From NCBI GenBank assembly GCA_964059195.1, contig CAXKWD010000007.1, positions 55,713,620 to 55,777,619 of the forward strand: a stretch of 64,000 nt of DNA, given 5' to 3'. Shown here piece after piece: positions 47,191 to 57,707 of this stretch. Source of the stretch: Ectobius pallidus (Eukaryota; Arthropoda; Insecta; Blattodea; Ectobiidae). The notes under the pieces are model-generated. The model was not told the DNA's origin. It did not search any database and was given only the letters and a program-made list of their open reading frames with translations. Made by a program: the position numbers and the translations under genes. Within the stretch, counting starts at the first letter, position 1; each line of letters starts with the position of its first letter.

Positions 47191-48954
47191 AAAAATCTTA
47201 TAATAAAATTTTGAATTAAATATAATATTAAGAACATACCGAAATTAATATATTTCATTATAACACAAAACACTTCGTAGCAAACAAATAGTGGGTGACA
47301 GAGAAAATCCAAGGTCATTTTCTGCTTTCTGGTGAAATTTTACATAAGGTACACCTTGTTTTATCCATGTCACAAAAAAAAAGTTTATTTTTGTTTACCA
47401 GTGTTATTAATCATTTAGTTTAGGCCTACGAATGTTTCTCATGCAAGTGTTAATAAATATGTTTTCATTATTTTGCTCTTAATTTTTAATTAATTATCGT
47501 GGGCGAAGCTGCGGGGAACTGGTAGTCCATATTACTTGCCACTGAACTGACACCCATTTACCAAAGCTTTTATCTTGAACATTATGAATTCTGCCATTGT
47601 ACACAAAAGTAACAAAAAATAAAATCAGGTAAACTGATGTAACAAAGTGCCAGAATGCTTTTGTTTAATCAGTGATATTTGTAACTGTGGATCACCTTTT
47701 ATTTCATTGCCCAGTATTTGAAAGAGAAAGATATATTTTAATAGGACACTTAGACTATTGTAAACTTACTTACACCAAACCATTATTTCATATTTTGTTA
47801 AAAAAATGCTGTTCTAGACAATTTTACTATTTTCTTTCTCATGTATATAATCAATTATAGGTTAAAGGCATTATGTGATCAATGATACACAGGCTTTGCT
47901 AGTATAGAGCAGATGGTATATCTTAGGTTAAATGACATGGATAATTAAGAAAACACTGTAATTTTGTAACAACTATAACCCTAATATACCTACGGGTCAA
48001 ATAGGGTTTCGTTAAATTGTATATTCAATAATAATAATAATTATGATATGCAGGAAATAAGTTAATTTTTAAATTGATTTCCAAGTTAAGCTCCAGATCG
48101 ATTCATTAAGCATGGCTTACGGAAGAACAAAGGTCTAGTTTGATAAGTATATGTGAAGGAATATGTGGGTAGTGTTATTTGTCAAAGTTAACTGTAATGC
48201 AACTTTTAAAGCTGTACATAAACAATATGTTGCCATGAGAACTGATTTGCATTTATAAATTCTTTCGAATATATTACCGTAAAATAGGCACGAAATTAGG
48301 TATTATTCTGGTATTGGTCAACCAATTTGGTCTGATATATTCCCATATACGTTATCAATGCATATACCAATTTTCATGAACATTAAGTTATCGCGCTTAC
48401 AGATACACAGACAGATGGATAGACATTTTCCTGTCCACCACACAATCTCAGACAGTACCATTCTGGCACTTAATAATATGTCAAAATGAATCTTAGAGTA
48501 TAAAAGATGTTTAGTTATGAGTATGAGAAAGTTAGAGATATCTCAACGTAAAGGTTCATTATTACATCTAGTATCTTGGTTGGACAGACTGTGAATTTTT
48601 AATTGAAATTAATTGTAACAGGTGAATTGCTCATTTGCATTGTATTCAAATGTAATAAGTGTACAGTGACAGCAAGTACAGCCAGAGATTATTTTATGTG
48701 CCATATACTGGTAATCGTATACTTACTTACTTACTCACTACTCAATGGCAATAGACAATTCCTCAGCAAGCTAAAGGAATGTTATCTATTTTATGGAACC
48801 CGAAGGTTCATTGCCATGCTTACGTGAGCCTGTGCCATTCAATCCTATTCTGTGCTAGGTAGTCGTGCTCAGATTATAGCTAGGTGATTGTACAGCATGT
48901 GTTTATTGACTTCTGCATAGCCTATAAAAAATTCACCTTACACATTTAGCATTG

Positions 48955-49647
48955 TACGAGGGCTATTTTTTTTTCAACCTCCGATGTGGCATAAAATGAA
49001 AACCACAGTGAAAATCAAAACTGTTTTATTTAAAACATTTAGATACACCTTCCAGCTACTTCTCTACATAGTCGCCGCTCCGATTGAGACATTTGTCGTA
49101 GCGTGGTACCAACTTTCCAACATCCTTTTCATAGAAGCTTGTCGCCAGCTTATTGAGAAGGGTCTTCATGGAATTTTGAAATGTTTTGAAGTTCTTTGTT
49201 GGTGTGAAAGCACTGTCCTCCCAGATCTTAGGTTTTTTTGGGAAATTTGTGTGCATCCATTGTTTGGATTGTTCTTTTGATTCTGGATTGTCGTAACGAA
49301 TCCACGTTTCATCCCGTCACGATGAATTTCAAAAACTCATCCCCATGCCAAGTGTTTTTTGGCAGCTCAAGAAAGATCTGGGAGGACAACGCTTCCACAC
49401 CAATGAAGAACTTCAAAACACTTCAAAATGCCATGAAGACCCTTCTCAATACGCCAGGGCAAGCTTCTATGAAGAGGGTGTTGGAAAGTTGGTACCATGC
49501 TACGACAGATGTCTCAATCGGAGCGGCCACTATGTAGAGAAGTAGCTGGAAGGTGTATCTAAATGTTCCAAGTAAAGCAGTTTTGATTTTCACTGTGGTT
49601 TTCATTTTATGCCCAATCAGAGATAGAAAAAAAAAATAGCCCTAGTG
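48955..49647. mobile_element. Mariner foldback built from two inverted 3' ends
   Basis: Both termini carry the same mariner end: gagggctattttttttt (48959) and the complement of tagggctatttttttttt (ending about 49643). The left arm, - strand, encodes FYEKDVGKLVPRYDKCLN and RSGDYVEK with stop at 49056; the right arm, + strand, encodes FYEEGVGKLVPCYDRCLN and RSGHYVEK with stop at 49543. Between them (49215-49375) is transposase core, with a one-base-deleted VTGDETW region and RYDNPESKEQSKQW on the - strand. So one 5' end was replaced by an inverted 3' end. TA flank intact only on the left. Confidence 0.82.
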
Positions 49648-49934
49648 GAAGCCAATGCGTTACCACTAGAATTTTAATAAAACTAAAAAATTTATCAGAA
49701 TGAGGTTCAGAAAAAGATTGTACATTTTTCTAGCATTAAGTTACATTGATTTAATGCGAACAATGACATATTAAGTATTTACAACATATTGTATAGAGCT
49801 GACGAGATGATCCCTGGCCTGACAGTTTAGCATTGTCTTGAGCGAGGAAGGACAATCGTGGAAGTTATTGCTACTCCCTGATGTGAAGACATTAGTTCCA
49901 AAATTCTCTAGCATAATAGCTTAAATAAAAATAA

Positions 49935-50020
49935 AAAATATACAAGAACCCACTAAGGATCGAACCCTGACCCCACACGTTCAATTCCGATGTGTTGACC
50001 ACTATGCTATTGCGAACAGA
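49935..50020 (-). repeat. tRNA-derived SINE head
   Basis: On the - strand tagcatagtggtcaacac (A box region) and cagggttcgatccttagtg (B box region) lie at tRNA-like spacing, with a possible CACAT/GTGTG anticodon-type stem between them but an 11-nt loop. An A/T-rich stretch follows. Too irregular for a working tRNA. Confidence 0.5.
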
Positions 50021-50390
50021 TGAGAATAGCCTACATAATTCTGATGAGATTGCAATATCCAAGCTTGAAAATACAAGTAGGCCTACGGGTATTATAAAAA
50101 TAAAATCTTTATAAAATGCTCCTTGAATAAACATATTCTCCGCGAATTTATTCATTATTAATATTATAAGAACTTGGACGCAAGAATATGGCGGATATGA
50201 GGCATATAGCCACAGCCTTCTATATATGTTCATTTTGGAACAAAACTGACTAAATAATCAAGAAAATACATGGATAGACAAGAGGCAGGTGTGAACCTAA
50301 CCTTAAGTCTTCCTGTACATGCACATATGCTCGTTCGTGATACTTTATCAAAAACCGCCCGACGTTTTTTATTTGACCGACTGTACTTAC

Positions 50391-50718
50391 GATAAACCTT
50401 TTGCTTAGCTAATGAAGGCATGACTTAGATAGGCTTTTTGATGGGAATTTAGAAACTAGATGAAAAATAAATAAATTTATGGTTATTGCTTTCTTCTCAC
50501 AATCACAATCATGCTCAGCATTCGGGTAGTCACAAATAGTAATGGAAATGCATGAAGAGTGCAAAATTGATAATTATCAAAAAGTAAAACCTACAGTACG
50601 CTAGCATTCACTTCGTAGCAGAAGTATCGTGATTATGCATACTATATGAAGTTTATGCTCTTCCTTTAACCTTTTCTTAAAGGTAAAGTAAAAGCATTGA
50701 CTATGATTTATGCAGACC
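50391..50718. mobile_element. MITE with atgcataaa-type terminus, truncated copy 3
   Basis: The right end, on the - strand, reads tggtctgcataaatcatagt, and the sequence matches the first 340 bp of copy 2 in inverse orientation. Its left side is cut at about 50390 by the mariner-like terminus (50343-50390). Confidence 0.6.
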
Positions 50719-51036
50719 ACCCATGATTTCAGAGCTAGCTCTGATCCCATCTTCTGGAAGGAAGAGTATAAGAACAAGCAGATAACCAGTAAGAACCTTC
50801 TATTTCACACAGCTTATTTCTATTCCTTCATCAAACTACTTGTACAAGTTCACCTTTATTATAAAAGAAGGCATTAGCATTATGTGCAGAAACAATTAAT
50901 TCTAACCTGAATGAAAGCCTGAGCATTACTTTATTCCACATCACTGTTGAGAAAACCTCGTTATATGGTATTTGGGCTGTCCAAATAATTCACATGTTGA
51001 TGAGGCAATAAAAATTACAAATTTGAGAAGAAATAC

Positions 51037-52115
51037 ATTTTTATTTTATTTATTTATTTATTTATATTCGGTTTAAAATCGCCCAGCAACATCAGTGCTT
51101 TACAGATTAGTGTTAACTTTACAATCACAAACAAACAAACAAACAAGACCTGAGGTCAGCCAATGGCCCCATCGTAAGAATATGTATATTTCTGGCTTAA
51201 AGATAAAGTGATGCTTCAGGTACTCTCTTCGTCCAATGTTTCTGGTGTTGATAAGAGATTGTCCTGAGGCAGTCGGCTTTTAATTCTAGTTTGTTGGGAT
51301 GTTGTTTCTGGTGTTGATAGGAGATTGTCCTGAGGCAGTCTGCTTTTAATTCTAGTTTGTTGGGATGTTCTATGGTCAAGATCGAAGTCTACTGCTCTTG
51401 GAACTTTATACAAATCTGCGAAGAATTTCTTAACGTGTTTGCGAATAAATTCATGGATACTGTGCAGACCAAGTTCTCTGTGAATTTGATTATTTTGCAC
51501 AAACCATGGAGCGTTAACAGCAATACGTAGAGTTTTATTCTGAAGAGCTTGTAATCTCTTAATTTTACTTTTAGCAGCAGTACCCTATGCTGGGCAAGCA
51601 TAGGTTATTAAAGGTTTTATTTATGATTTATACAGTAGTATTGCAGTGTCACATTTAAGTGAGGAATTTCTGTTGAGAATAGGATATAGTTTCAAAAGCC
51701 TAGCATAAGCTAAGTTTGGTTTCATATTAATGTGATGCTTCCCAGTGAGATGACGATCCAGATGAACTCCTAGGTCAGATGGTTTCCATGGAACAGTTAT
51801 GCCATCAAGAGTAATAGCTGGAGGAGTTATTGGACGACGTAAGGTGAATTTCATTGCTTCACATTTAGCATGATTAAGTAAAATACACCACTTAGAAAGC
51901 CAGTCAGTTATTCGTGACAACGCTGATTGCAGACGAGAAGTTGCTGTAAGAATATCTTCATGTGAGGTATATACCGCAGTGTCGTCTGCATACGAAGGAG
52001 AGTTTGTTAAACAAGAGAAAAATGTTGTGCCTGGATAATTAAATGTAACAATAATAGCTCTTAATTTGGCATAAAGTAGCAGGATAGTAGGTAGAAATAA
52101 TTTTTGCATGTAAAA
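51037..52115 (-). mobile_element. Jockey-like LINE 3' fragment
   Basis: The - strand from about 52030 encodes SPSYADDTAVYTS (motif C YADD), a block ALSRITDWLSKWCILLNHAK and LDGITVPWKPSDLGVHLDR (motifs D-E), MKPNLAYARLLKLYPILNR, then after stops further C-terminal residues to about 51230. Motifs A and B are absent because of 5' truncation. The 3' UTR ends in an AAATA-type tail (51040-51065). Several stops make it inactive. Confidence 0.8.
51239..51370 (-). repeat. In-frame 66-bp tandem duplication in the LINE C-terminus
   Basis: Two 66-bp units (starts 51239 and 51305), each with gattgtcctgaggcagtc and ttttaattctagtttgttgg, differ at two visible positions. On the - strand each gives a 22-residue unit with NKLELKADCLRTISYQHQK. 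Confidence 0.9.
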
Positions 52116-52984
52116 GGATATGGTCATGTTTTTACTACATCCATTTAGAATCCTTTCATAACCAATAGAGATAGATATAATGATCTGAATGAAAGAAATA
52201 ATTTCTGACGACTCAGGTTGAGGATATGTTGAGGTGCATGCATGGCACTTCAGTTTCTACCCTATACCGTTTACAAGATCTTTAAGAAATACTGATATAT
52301 TGAGAAGTATCAACATACAGAAGTGATAATCACATGTAAATAACATTAAGAGACAATTTGTGTAATAAATATAAGTTATTATAGCAGCTGTACTCTCATC
52401 AAGTCCATGGATTAAACGTAGCTTGCATAGAAGCGAGTCCCATCAGCTCAGTGGGAGTTGCAAGTACTGAGGCTGCTGGAGGTGATTGGTGAAGGTCTGT
52501 GATGCCATCGCTGAGGTGGATATTGGAATGAAGTTCATACTTGTAATCAGTAATGTTGAACCATCACTTTCTGTATCTAGCTGCTTCACTCATCTGCAGG
52601 CAACAACGCAGTGATTTCTGTGCATACAGGTTGACGCGTGTTGTCAAGTGAGGCTCGCCCGCTAGAAAAGGCCACCTTTCCCAGGGACTTCATGGAAGTA
52701 CGGCAACTTTAAAGAAGTAACATCAACATAAAAAAAATCATTGTGTCCCATGCTACAGTATATTTTTAAGTTGAAAGAATGTTTCATGTTAGTATCTTGA
52801 TCCAAAGCTACATAGGCGATTCATTCAATGTACATTTCATAACAGTGAAACAATGATAACTGGTGTTCTGTGTGGTAAATGCTAGCGATTATGGTCAATT
52901 TTGAAGCTTTTGTCAATGTTAAAGTACCTCAACCATAAAATAAATCCAAAAAGTAGAATTACTTAGGTTATATTGACTGACTCG

Positions 52985-53335
52985 TTCCTGTAACCCCTAT
53001 GGTGGGGCATTGGGCCTCCAAGTGGAGGTTTCATTAGTTATGATAATTTTGTTATGCTTATTTTCCAAGAGGGGCCAGAGGGACAGGTGGTAAGCCCCAT
53101 TGCCTCTCAACCCCCCCCCCCTCCGGAAACTAAGGTATTACTTGGACATGAAAGGGTCGAGAAATTTTGTCCGGAGGCTCAACATGGGGCCCCCAGCTTA
53201 AAGTCCCTCCCGGAGGACTTCGTGCCCAGGATTTTTATCTCCTAAATTTCCATCGACCACGGCCAAGTTTGATCCCGCAACCTTCGGACCTAGAGGTGGG
53301 CACACTACCTCTAGATCACCGCAGCCAACTAGTTT
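52985..53335 (-). repeat. tRNA-derived SINE
   Basis: On the - strand from about 53332, ggctgcggtgatctagaggt (A box region) and gaaggttgcgggatcaaact (B box region) form a tRNA-like head. A GC-rich body (poly-C run near 53110) extends to about 52985. Composition contrasts with the surroundings. No target duplication found. Confidence 0.6.
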
Positions 53336-53984
53336 ATATTAGTTTTATATAAATTTTGAATATTAAAATAATGTGAAAAGGTGAAATAATGAAGGTGTGT
53401 TTAAAAATAAAATAAGTTTTTTAACATCCCTATGGTCACTGTCGATGGATTTACTGAACGCTCATATAAAATTACATTAAAATTTAATGGAAGTATATTT
53501 AATTACTTATTTATATGCCAGTCTTAATGTTTTTGCTGATGGCTTGTTTACAGCTTGAAAGTGTTTGTCTATACTCCTGTCCTAACCTACATTGCCATGC
53601 TGAAGCTAAACCTACCCATTCAGTGAATCTTATACAAACATCATTAATTGTGAGTGCATTCTGTGATATCAGCTTATATTTTTAAGCATTTCTTATGTGA
53701 TCCCAATTTTCCTGACTTTTGTCAAAACGGGTGCAAAAGCTTCGCATGGGTTTACTAGCTTATGTAATTTCAGATTAACAAATGCTTGACAGTGTTTAAT
53801 ATATTGTAGTAACTAAAAACTACGATAAGAGATTGAAGTTACTACTTCTGTAATATGCAGTATAATAAAAATTGTATCTTTCAATTGGAAATGTAGGAAG
53901 CACATTTTATTGACCCCTTCTTCGTAAGATAACTGATAAAATTTGATTTTTGTTTTCTAATACACTGTATGATCTGTTTGACAG

Positions 53985-54106
53985 AGCACAATATTATTCT
54001 GGATGTCGACAAGATGAACAGAGAGCTGATAGAACGAGACTACAACTTCTGGGATGCACTTGAGAGCTCAAAATGGCTTCCAGTAGAAGGCCTTGAATGT
54101 AACTAA
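53985..54106 (+). CDS. TRNAU1AP: SECp43/TRNAU1AP terminal exon
   Basis: Acceptor ctgtttgacag; completes the phase-1 Gly codon and runs 40 codons to TAA at 54104-54106. It reads EHNIILDVDKMNRELIERDY and NFWDALESSKWLPVEGLECN. The family's C-terminus has an equivalent acidic helix (LDV...N.E.....ELYDAL....W.PL), which matches here and is the strongest evidence that the Tyr-rich exon belongs to SECp43. Total visible coding length is 894 nt, divisible by three: 297 residues, short of full length only by the N-terminal piece. Confidence 0.93.
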
Positions 54107-54139
54107 GGCACTGACTCTTAGACTATTCATTTATTACAC

Positions 54140-54145
54140 AATAAA
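54140..54145 (+). terminator. Polyadenylation signal of SECp43
   Basis: aataaa 34 bp after the stop codon, followed by an A-rich then T/G-containing stretch (tttttgtatatttg). It implies a very short 3' UTR. Confidence 0.7.
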
Positions 54146-54411
54146 GAAAAATACATTTTTTGTATATTTGCATTTTGTATTAATGATTCCTGTATAAAGT
54201 TACATAAGAATTGTTCCTATGATTTCATTAAATGCATGTTCTCGTCGAGAACAAAACAGTTTTGTGCAACTTATTACTCTGCACACAAAATTATACATGT
54301 GAAAATAATAATATATACATAAGCACAGGAATGGGTTCCCTGATATCTGCATCATTATAAGAACTCTGTACATGGGCTGAGGTTACAAAAATATAGGCCT
54401 CTCCACTCCTG

Positions 54412-54417
54412 TTTATT
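54412..54417 (-). terminator. Candidate polyadenylation signal of DNAJC13
   Basis: tttatt on the + strand, i.e. aataaa on the - strand, 21 bp after the DNAJC13 stop. Another lies at 54130-54135, almost inside the SECp43 terminal exon. Which one is used cannot be told from sequence. Confidence 0.5.
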
Positions 54418-54438
54418 GTCCAGTTTATCACAGTAACA

Positions 54439-54792
54439 TCAGATTGCATCAACTCTGGCAAGTGGATCCTCTCTGTCCATAGGAGGAGGGGCATCAGGAA
54501 GTATCTTAGTGCCCCCCTGGGTCAGGTAGCCTGCGGTAGCGGGTGTTCCAGCTGTCAAGTAACCTGCTGTAGGAGCAGCACTGATGAACAAGTCATGCCG
54601 TTGGTCTTTATACTCCGACCATACTGCAGACTTCTCCAGTATGGCTAATACTCTGTCCCCATGTAACAGACTTCTAGTCATTGCTTTCAGAGCTTTCACT
54701 ATCTGAGCTTTGGTCATGGCTGGGTTCTCCAAAGCTTCCAACCTTCCTTCCAAGAGACCCAACAAGTATGGCACCAAGTCAACCTCCAGAGC
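54439..54792 (-). CDS. DNAJC13: DNAJC13/RME-8 C-terminal exon
   Basis: DNAJC13 (RME-8) is a very large J-domain protein on early endosomes that works with Hsc70 and sorting nexins in retromer traffic and clathrin removal. This last exon begins after acceptor ttccttgcacag (phase 0) and encodes [80 protein letters not shown] and a Pro/Asp-rich tail ending RVDAI, 117 residues, stop at 54439-54441. The [15 protein letters not shown] helix, the KDQ.HDLFI word and the doubled AGYLT motif are diagnostic of the RME-8 C-terminus. Upstream exons were not seen within the remaining 9.2 kb. It faces SECp43 tail to tail. Confidence 0.93.
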   Translation of the reverse strand, partial: ALEVDLVPYLLGLLEGRLEALENPAMTKAQIVKALKAMTRSLLHGDRVLAILEKSAVWSEYKDQRHDLFISAAPTAGYLTAGTPATAGYLTQGGTKILPDAPPPMDREDPLARVDAI

Positions 54793-55288
54793 CTGTGCAA
54801 GGAAATAAATAACTGTTTTGTAAGGAAAACAAGTAAATTGATATTTTAAGTTTCTTTTCAAAATAGTGGGAGTAATGATCGCATTGAAGATCACACTGCA
54901 AAGAGAAACATTACAGTTCTTCCTGTGAGGAAAAGAACTTGGACCAATTGAGGAGCATTTTTTCAAAAGCTGATAACTGCAGGTTTTGACAAAATTGAAA
55001 TATATATTGTTTCGTATAGTTTAAGTAGCTGCCTTTCCAATGGTTATACTGGTTCTTTCATATTCCGAAATCTGTTTCACTCAGAAATGGTAGAAAAACG
55101 GTAGCTTTTGCAAAATACGATATCTACGGTTAAGGTGTTCTATCAAAATCCGATATCTGTGGCGAATCAAGGATAGGCGGATTTTTTCATGTGGCAACAC
55201 TGACCATTGCATTAATCGTTCGTACCTGGTCATAGTTACATGCCACATGATCAGGTATTTGGAAGATTAGAGAAGGATTAGAGGTTTA

Positions 55289-55295
55289 AAGATGA

Positions 55296-55329
<34 letters not shown>
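55289..55329 (+). repeat. (ATT)n microsatellite
   Basis: About 13 att units. No LINE 3' end is recognisable next to it. Confidence 0.9.
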
Positions 55330-55742
55330 TTGTCCTCAGTTGCGATGTAATGAAGACACATATAAAGGTACAAATGCTTGGTCAAGAATGGAAAATACGG
55401 GATTTTAAGGAGGCATTGAGATCCCAATTGTCATTTCAGATTTTGGCAGCAACACTATTCTTGCGCTACAAGAGAAATGTTAAAAGGGGAAAGTAAAAAA
55501 GTGCTTCTTTCGATCTACTTATTCTGGATCAGACATTGAATATGAAGTGCTAAAAAAAGGTGTTAAAGACTTAAAAGTGTTTGAGGGGGGGAAAAAAATG
55601 AATATCCCAAAGTAAACCATGTGTCGGAAAAAATGGGTTGTTGAAAAACTAATGCAGTACTTTTCAGTCCCTGATGATGCCAAAGCATTTTATGCAGATG
55701 TGATGGCTGCAACAAATAAATGAATGGAACACTTAGGCTATG

Positions 55743-56445
55743 TATGAGGCGTGTCCATAAAGTAAGTTTCCCTGGGGCCATTTACAGAAACAAAACACAT
55801 TTTTGTGGTCATGTATATTCCAACAGATACAGGAAGTGTTCAGCTGTTTTTGAACATATTCGCCACCAGCACTGAAACATACCAACCAAATTCTGATACC
55901 TGAGTCGTACAAGTCTGCCCCCAGGGATTTGAACCACTGTGTGACAAACACTTCCTCCTCTCTGTCTTTCTCTGTAATTTCTTGAGGTGTAGGAAAAGAT
56001 GGAAATCACTGGGAGCGGGGTCCGGGCTTTAGGGTGGATGTTTAAACACCTCCCAGCAAATCTCCTTCAGAAGTTCGGCTGGGAGGTGTTTAAACATTCA
56101 CCCTAAAGCCCAGACCTTGCTCCCAGTGACTTCCATCTTTCCCTACACCTCATGAAATACCTTGCTCCCAGTGACTTCCATCTTTCCCTGCACCTCACGA
56201 AATAAAAAAGATTGAGATTGACAGAGAGGCGAAGGTGGGTGTCACTCAGTGGTTCCAATCCCAGGCGGCAAACTTCTACGACACAGGTATTCAAAAGTTG
56301 GTCCCAAATGTTTCAATTGCGGTGGCGAATATGTTGAAAAATAGCTGAACACTTCCTGTATCTGTTGCATTAAATATTTCCTTGAAATTTTGTTTTCGTT
56401 TCTGTATACGGCCCCAGGGAAACTACTTTATGGATGGCCCTCGTA
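55743..56445. mobile_element. Mariner foldback built from two inverted 3' ends (second case)
   Basis: Termini tgaggcgtgtccataaagta (55745) and the complement of gagggccatccataaagtag (ending 56442), both continuing into tttccctggggcc, flanked by TA. Both arms end in a mariner C-terminus: the left, - strand, has ADLYDSGIR and GGEYV; the right, + strand, has FYDTGIQKLVPNV and VANMLKN. The centre is palindromic around 56050 (cctcccagc against gctgggagg), and a 50-bp piece with gctcccagtgacttccatct is duplicated at 56115-56205. Confidence 0.78.
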
Positions 56446-56874
56446 ACAATAGATTTGCACTAACTGTTTTGAAATCAATATTTAGATTTATTCTGGGTCC
56501 TTCATCAACAATTACTTGCTTTTAAGTATCACTGCATCTTTTTAGGTGACCACTGAGTTTCTTAATTGTTACTATTTATAAAGGAATATTGTTTGTACTT
56601 AAGAAAAATGACAGGATAAGGGCTGCATATCTATATGGAAATATAAATTTTGTAATTGCCTGAAAATATGCCCAGATATATAACACTTATAACAAATGTA
56701 AAAAATGCTCTTTAGTAATATACAATTAAACGTTAAATCTGCAGATACAGTATATTGTCCTGTGCAGATATCGGATTTTGTGAAAACTTTGCATATTTTG
56801 AGCTGAAATAAACAATGCTACATTAAATTGTTAAAATAATTAATTGAAGTACTATAAACAGTAGAGCATGTTGT

Positions 56875-57707
56875 AAAACTTGTACAGAGTCAACATTTAT
56901 TTAATATTTACACTTCTTGCTCCACTTACATTTAATTTGCAGGACTAGTTTCCACGGATTACTCCCTCATCCTCAGCTGGTGGTTGACTGATAACAATGT
57001 CTTGTTGATCTGATGCATCTGCTCCTACAGTGTTACCACTCCTATTACCTAAAAAACTAAATATCCCATCTGCTGCTGGGACATCAAAATTCAAGATCTT
57101 GTTTTGGTTCTTAATGATGAATATCTTCTCCCAAACTCCTAACTCAGACGGATTTTTGACATGTTTTAAAGGTTTGATCTCTTTTTTGATGTGGTGATCC
57201 TTGAAGTATGCATGGTGAGCTAAAGCAGATTTTTCTGTATGTACTAATCTGATGTTCCTGAGATGCTCTTTCATTCTTGTATCCAGGTTCCTTCTGGTTT
57301 GACCTTGTGACAGTCCGAGCATTCCATTTGATATATCCCTGATAATTCGGTTTTTGCTTTAGCCCACCATGCATACTTCAAGGATCACCACATCAAAAAA
57401 GAGATCAAACTTTTAAAACATGTCAAAAATCCATCTGAGTTAGGAGTTTGGGAGAAGATATTCATCATTAAAAACCAAAACAAGATCTTGAATTTTGATG
57501 TCCCAGCAGCAGATGGGATATTTAGTTTTTTAGGTAATAGGAGTGGTAACACTGTAGGAGCAGATGCATCAGATCAACAAGACATTGTTATCAGTCAACC
57601 ACCAGCTGAGGATGAGGGAGTAATCCCTGGAAACTAGTCCTGCAAATTAAATGTAAGTGGAGCAAGAAGTGTAAATATTAAATAAATGTTGACTCTGTAC
57701 AAGTTTT
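56875..57707. mobile_element. Penelope-like element end as an inverted pair
   Basis: Arms 56875-57222 and 57361-57707 are reverse complements of each other (aacttgtacagagtcaac against gttgactctgtacaagtt; ggtggttgactgataacaat against attgttatcagtcaaccacc). The - strand reads from the spacer into the left arm: SGIYQMECSDC, GQTRRNLDTRMKEHLRNIR, AHHAYFKDHHIKKEIK and ELGVWEKIFIIKNQNKILN. GIY followed by GQT..., Arg and Glu-His is the GIY-YIG endonuclease of Penelope-like elements; the YIG strand is damaged. The 138-bp spacer belongs to the same endonuclease. Inverted partial copies are typical for Penelope insertions. Confidence 0.82.

Larger units (their letters stand above)
33713..53984 (+). other. 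SECp43 last intron, 20.3 kb
   Basis: Donor gtatgt to acceptor ctgtttgacag. Holds a SINE, two atgcataaa-type MITEs, a Mutator-like element with hAT insertion, a triple nest, a 2.6-kb hairpin, a transposase-like relic, a foldback mariner and a Jockey-like fragment. 39240-39734, 41214-41744, 42190-42684, 45330-45959, 47200-48950, 49650-49934, 52116-52984 and 53345-53984 hold nothing I can name, apart from a poly-T run at 45449-45474 and old repeat-like tails near 42560, 47500 and 48370. Confidence 0.85.
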
